A stretch of 64,000 nucleotides of DNA from Candidatus Nitronereus thalassa (GTDB lineage: Bacteria > Nitrospirota > Nitrospiria > Nitrospirales > UBA8639): the NCBI RefSeq assembly GCF_032191465.1, contig NZ_JAQOUE010000001.1, positions 2,604,001-2,668,000 of the forward strand, written 5' to 3'. Made by a program: the position numbers and the translations under genes. Within the stretch, counting starts at the first letter, position 1. Each line of letters starts with the position of its first letter. The notes beneath the pieces were generated by a model. The model made no database searches and was not told where the DNA came from. It saw nothing but the letters and a program-made list of their open reading frames with translations. This document shows, in pieces, positions 60,455 through 64,000 of the stretch.

Positions 60455-60976
60455 CTAATGCTTAGGTGCTACGATCATATAGAGATTTCGCCCTTCCATC
60501 CTTGGAGGGCTTTCAATGATACCAAACTCATTCACCTCTTCAACGATTTTTCCCATGGCCGCACGTCCGAGTTCTTGATTAGCCATTTCGCGTCCACGGA
60601 ACATGACCGTTACCTTGGTTTTATTGCCTTCGGCAATAAACTCTCGGATATGCCGAATTTTCGTTTCGAGATCGTGCTTATCGGTTCTCGGTCTGAGCTT
60701 GATCTCCTTAACCTGGGTCGACTTTTGGTGCTGCCGAATTTTATGTTCTTTTTTACTTTGCTCGTACTTGAACTTCCCAAAATCCATGATCCGGCACACC
60801 GGCGGCTCGGAATTGGGAGCCACCTCAACCAAATCATAGCCCGCCTCTCTGGCCTGCTTAAGTGCCTCGGAGGTCTTCAGTACTCCGAGCTGTTCACCCT
60901 CAGGACCAATAACCCGAACTTCGGGATTCCGAATCAGGTGATTGACACGATGTTTCGCTACGACCGTCCGACTCAT
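60455..60976 (-). CDS. infC: Translation initiation factor IF-3
   Basis: A 173-residue factor that keeps the 30S subunit free and proofreads initiation. N-domain (RVNHLIRNPEVRVIGPEGEQLGVL) and C-domain (VKEIKLRPRTDKHDLETKI and VTVMFRGREMAN) are clear. It starts with an ordinary ATG overlapping the thrS stop by four bases (ATGA), and does not use the rare AUU start known from E. coli infC, so the classic start-codon autoregulation is not expected. Confidence 0.95.
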   Translation of the reverse strand: MSRTVVAKHRVNHLIRNPEVRVIGPEGEQLGVLKTSEALKQAREAGYDLVEVAPNSEPPVCRIMDFGKFKYEQSKKEHKIRQHQKSTQVKEIKLRPRTDKHDLETKIRHIREFIAEGNKTKVTVMFRGREMANQELGRAAMGKIVEEVNEFGIIESPPRMEGRNLYMIVAPKH

Positions 60977-62946
60977 CCTTGAATAGAGGAAGTGGTCAAT
61001 TCTTCTGAAGGCATATCATTTCCAATCAAATCGATAACCTCATGTATGGTCTTTGCCCCAAGGTCCCCCTCGCCTCGTTTTCGGACGGACACTTGATGGG
61101 CTTCACTCTCTCGTTTTCCTACCACTAACATGTATGGTACCTTTCCAGTTTCGGCTTCCCGAATCTTGAGCCCGACTTTTTCGTTGCGGTCATCCACTTC
61201 AACACGAAATCCAGAGGCCCGCAATTGGTCACGGACCTGGCCCGCATATTCCGCTTGTTTATCAGTAATGGGCAAAATCTTTATTTGAACCGGCGCGAGC
61301 CACGCAGGAAAGGCACCGGCAAAATGTTCGACTAAAATTCCGAAGAAGCGTTCAATCGATCCCAGGAGGGCTCGATGAATCATGATCGGCTGATGAGTTT
61401 TCCCATCTTCGCCAACATACGTCAAGCCAAATCGTTCAGGATTATTAAAATCTATCTGCACGGTGGAGCATTGCCAGGCTCTTCCCAGAGCATCTCGGAT
61501 TTTCAAATCAATCTTCGGTCCATAAAATACCCCTTCGCCTGGATCAATTTTATACTGGAAGCCTCCTCCTTTCAGGGCGGCTTCTAGTGCATTGGTCGCT
61601 TGATCCCATTTATCCAAAGCCCCCACGGCTTTTTCGGGACGAGTGGATAAGTACATCTCAAATTCCGTAAATCCAAAATGTCGTAGGACAAACATGGTGA
61701 AGTCCAGCACTTGCCGCACCTCGGCTTCAATTTGATCAGGCCGGCAGAAAATATGGGCATCGTCTTGGGTAAATCCTCGCACCCTCATGAGGCCATGCAG
61801 GACCCCAGACCGCTCATACCGATAGACCGTTCCCAGTTCGCCATAGCGAATCGGCAACTCTCGATAGCTTCGCAAATGCGATTTATACACCATGATATGG
61901 AACGGGCAATTCATGGGCTTCAACTGGTATTCGCTGGCTTCGACGGTCATGGGCGCGAACATGTTGTCTTTGTAAAAGTCCACATGTCCGCTGGTTTTCC
62001 ATAGGTCCAGCCGGGCAACATGGGGGGAGTACACCATCTCATATCCATGTTTCACATGCTGGTCTCGCCAAAAATTCTCAATCAATAAACGAATTAACGC
62101 GCCCTTGGGATGCCACAGGATTAACCCAGGACCGGTCTCATCTTGCACACTAAACAGGTCAAGTTCTTTCCCTAATTTCCTGTGGTCTCGTCGCTTGATT
62201 TCTTCCAAGTTGGCAATATGGGCATCGAGTTCCTCTTGTGAGGGAAACGATGTCCCGTAAATCCGCTGAAGCATTGGGTTTCGTTCATCACCTCGCCAAT
62301 ATGCCCCAGCGCTGGTCAGAAGCTTGAGGGCTTTGATCTGACCGGTGGAAGCGACATGGGGCCCACGGCACAGATCGACGAAATCGCCCTGGGCATAGGC
62401 AGATACAGGTTCACCCTCTGGGAACCCCTGGATCAGTTCGACCTTGTAGGCTTCTCCCCTGCCTTTGAAAAATTCCATGGCTTCTTCTCGGGAGAATTCC
62501 TGACGAGACACTGGGAGATCCCGTTGAATAATCTCCAGAGCTTTGGCTTCAATTTTTTCTAAATCTTCAGGAGTAAAGGGGCGATCGAAGGCAAAATCGT
62601 AAAAAAATCCTTCTTCGATAGCAGGACCGATAGTCATTTGAGCCGAAGGGAAGCATTCTTTCACAGCCTGAGCCATGATATGGGTGCTACTGTGACGGTA
62701 AATTTCTTTGCCCTCATCAGAGGAAAAACTAACGGGTTGAAGAGAGACATTTTGAGTTAACGAGGTTGCCAAATCCATGGGGATACCATTAACGGATACG
62801 GCAAACACCTCCTCGTGGTCGTAACCACATTGCTTTAAAACTTCTGCGGCGGTGATTCCAGAAGGGAATGCCTTAGGTTTGTTCCCCGAGACGGACACTT
62901 CTATGTTGGCCACACCGGCCTTTTGAGCTTCAGCTGAAACAGACAT
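60973..62946 (-). CDS. thrS: Threonyl-tRNA synthetase
   Basis: A 657-residue class II synthetase. The TGS domain (IEVSVSGNKPKAFPSGITAAEVL) is followed by the editing domain (HSSTHIMAQAVKECFPSAQ, GPAIEEGFFYDFAF). The catalytic domain has PMNCPFHIMVYKSHLRSYRELP, RYERSGVLHGLMRVRGFTQDD and PIMIHRALLGSIERFFGILVEH, and the anticodon-binding domain ends the protein. The length is normal. It is the first gene of the thrS-infC-rpmI-rplT operon. Confidence 0.96.
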   Translation of the reverse strand: MSVSAEAQKAGVANIEVSVSGNKPKAFPSGITAAEVLKQCGYDHEEVFAVSVNGIPMDLATSLTQNVSLQPVSFSSDEGKEIYRHSSTHIMAQAVKECFPSAQMTIGPAIEEGFFYDFAFDRPFTPEDLEKIEAKALEIIQRDLPVSRQEFSREEAMEFFKGRGEAYKVELIQGFPEGEPVSAYAQGDFVDLCRGPHVASTGQIKALKLLTSAGAYWRGDERNPMLQRIYGTSFPSQEELDAHIANLEEIKRRDHRKLGKELDLFSVQDETGPGLILWHPKGALIRLLIENFWRDQHVKHGYEMVYSPHVARLDLWKTSGHVDFYKDNMFAPMTVEASEYQLKPMNCPFHIMVYKSHLRSYRELPIRYGELGTVYRYERSGVLHGLMRVRGFTQDDAHIFCRPDQIEAEVRQVLDFTMFVLRHFGFTEFEMYLSTRPEKAVGALDKWDQATNALEAALKGGGFQYKIDPGEGVFYGPKIDLKIRDALGRAWQCSTVQIDFNNPERFGLTYVGEDGKTHQPIMIHRALLGSIERFFGILVEHFAGAFPAWLAPVQIKILPITDKQAEYAGQVRDQLRASGFRVEVDDRNEKVGLKIREAETGKVPYMLVVGKRESEAHQVSVRKRGEGDLGAKTIHEVIDLIGNDMPSEELTTSSIQG

Positions 62947-63021
62947 AACGCTTAATGTCGAAAAAAATATTTCCCACGTTCATGTTCAGGGTGATATTTA
63001 TTTAGGGACAAAGCCACGAAA

Positions 63022-63096
63022 TGGTAGGCGCGGGCGGTATTGAACCGCCGACCTCTACCGTGTCAAGGTAGCGCTCTCCCCCTGAGCTACGCGCCT
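63022..63096 (-). tRNA. tRNA-Val (GAC)
   Basis: On the minus strand the acceptor stem AGGCGCG (63096-63090) pairs with CGCGCCT. The D-arm is GCTCAGGGGGAGAGC, the anticodon stem CTACC/GGTAG holds loop TTGACAC with anticodon GAC, and the T-arm is GGCGGTTCAATACCGCC. CCA is encoded at the 3' end (63024-63022). Confidence 0.95.
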
Positions 63097-63318
63097 ATCG
63101 ACAAGGGTTCTGGTCAAAAAGACGGCTGACGGCCTTCATAGACGTACCTTTTTGAACAGCGCCTCGCAAGCTTATCATGCTAGTGGAGCCTGGGCGGTAA
63201 TGTCAAGAAGTTATTGATTTGTTGAAGAAAGTCTGGAATCGGTGGGGATTTCCTACCCCCTGTTTCACCCCCAAAATAACCCGACCTAGCCTCAGAAGCT
63301 GTTCAAGGGAAGAGAATT

Positions 63319-63903
63319 TCAGGTTACTTCTTTCTCCCTATGTGACCGAGAGCGTCTTTTAACTGATATTTTACATTCGGAAATTTTTTTTCTGAGGGTA
63401 TTTCGATTGAGCCCTAGGAGTTGGGCGGCTTGAATTTGGTTGCCGTGGGTTTCTCGTAGTGCCAATTCTATCAAAGGCCGTTCAACGGCTTGAATCAAAG
63501 TGGCATATAAACTTCTGGCAGAACTCGCTTTCATGGCGCGGACGAATTGCCTGAATTTCGACTCCACATAATCTTCCAAGGTTACGTTGGCCAAATCGGG
63601 TAGCGAGTTTCCGGTGTTTCCATTTTCCAACAGGCCTCGAATGGTCGTCGCGGCCTCTATTGGGGGTAATGGCCCGGCTAGGACGACCGTTTTTGTAAGG
63701 TCCATGGCGGGCTGTAATGCTGCCAATTCCTCTGGCCTTGATCCCTCTCCTAATAGCAATACATCAATGCGCTTCGTGGTTGCAGACTCACTGGCTGCAT
63801 GAAGATCTTTCACAAGAATGATTTCGGCATCACCCAAGGATTGAATTTTGGAGTGAAGGGAGGGATCAGTGCTAACGATGACAATATGAACTGGTTTCAT
63901 CAT
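63319..63903 (-). CDS. Fis-type HTH regulator with pseudo-receiver domain
   Basis: A 194-residue protein. The first 110 residues resemble a receiver (PVHIVIVSTDPSLHSKIQSLG, KRIDVLLLGEGSRPEELAAL, KTVVLAGPLPPIEAATTIRG) but the phospho-acceptor position reads LLLGEG, with no Asp, so phosphorylation is unlikely. The C-terminal 45 residues are a Fis-type HTH (ERPLIELALRETHGNQIQAAQ and LGLNRNTLRKKI). There is no sigma-54 AAA+ domain. It may be a nucleoid or transcription factor with a lost receiver function. Confidence 0.82.
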   Translation of the reverse strand: MMKPVHIVIVSTDPSLHSKIQSLGDAEIILVKDLHAASESATTKRIDVLLLGEGSRPEELAALQPAMDLTKTVVLAGPLPPIEAATTIRGLLENGNTGNSLPDLANVTLEDYVESKFRQFVRAMKASSARSLYATLIQAVERPLIELALRETHGNQIQAAQLLGLNRNTLRKKISECKISVKRRSRSHREKEVT

Positions 63904-64000
63904 GAGAAGATTTGTCCGGGAAGGAGAGGATTATCAGGAAAGCCAAAGTATGTGTCAATAAAAAGGCGAATGTCAGCTATTGGCAAGGTCAGAATGTTGT

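Overview
The window looks like a chromosomal segment of a Gram-negative bacterium with a cytochrome-rich, two-component-rich lifestyle. Near-balanced GC content, the gene repertoire (TonB receptor, two-partner secretion, heptose synthesis, many atypical histidine kinases, LarB/LarC) and an archaeal-type PheRS would fit Nitrospirota (for example a Nitrospira-like organism). That assignment is an inference from gene style only; no rRNA gene is present to settle it.

Layout. 0.3-10 kb (minus strand): a two-partner secretion pair (TpsA exoprotein, TpsB transporter) preceded by four genes for exported proteins of mostly unknown function, one a matrixin-like zinc protease. 11.6-12.4 kb: an SpoU-family RNA methyltransferase. 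12.7-17.7 kb (plus): a signalling cluster of a tiny membrane peptide, a receiver-only regulator, two histidine kinases and a c-type-heme sensor protein. 18.0-20.5 kb: an arsenic operon arsR-arsI-arsC-acr3 with an apparently leaderless, self-repressed promoter. 20.7-26.2 kb (minus): exported proteins including a 1032-residue lipoprotein. 27-29.8 kb: tRNA-Gln, a methyltransferase, apaH and a zinc-ribbon protein. 30.4-36.0 kb: an ABC-type binding protein, a histidine kinase and a TonB-dependent receptor. 36.3-40.6 kb: a compact RiPP cluster of the thiazole/oxazole-modified (TOMM/LAP) type: Cys-rich precursor, E1-like leader-binding cyclodehydratase partner, YcaO cyclodehydratase, SagB-type dehydrogenase and a receiver-only regulator. 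A convergent sigma-54 activator follows. 42.4-57.5 kb: mostly housekeeping genes (gmhA, ybgC, gpsA, larB, larC, pdxA, rsmB, rpe, pheS, pheT) plus an orphan CARF-domain protein. 57.5-59.6 kb: an AT-rich accessory gene pair bracketed by inverted copies of a structured repeat. 59.7-63.1 kb (minus): tRNA-Val, thrS-infC-rpmI-rplT. 63.3-63.9 kb: a Fis-type regulator with a pseudo-receiver.

The most interesting system is the TOMM cluster. The precursor ends in a short core with six cysteines, all three azole-forming enzyme types are present, and no exporter, leader protease or immunity gene is recognisable beside them. The neighbouring TonB receptor and sensory genes are the only transport-related candidates. 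A perfect 13-bp hairpin separates the precursor from the enzymes, suggesting differential expression. The second notable signal is a dispersed GC-rich repeat with three copies in this window. Its stems stay paired through compensatory base changes, so the structure appears to be under selection. Two copies, in inverted orientation, frame a PD-(D/E)XK-like gene pair beside the thrS-infC-rpmI-rplT operon, where pheST usually lies in bacteria; here pheST is archaeal-type, inverted and on the far side of the island.
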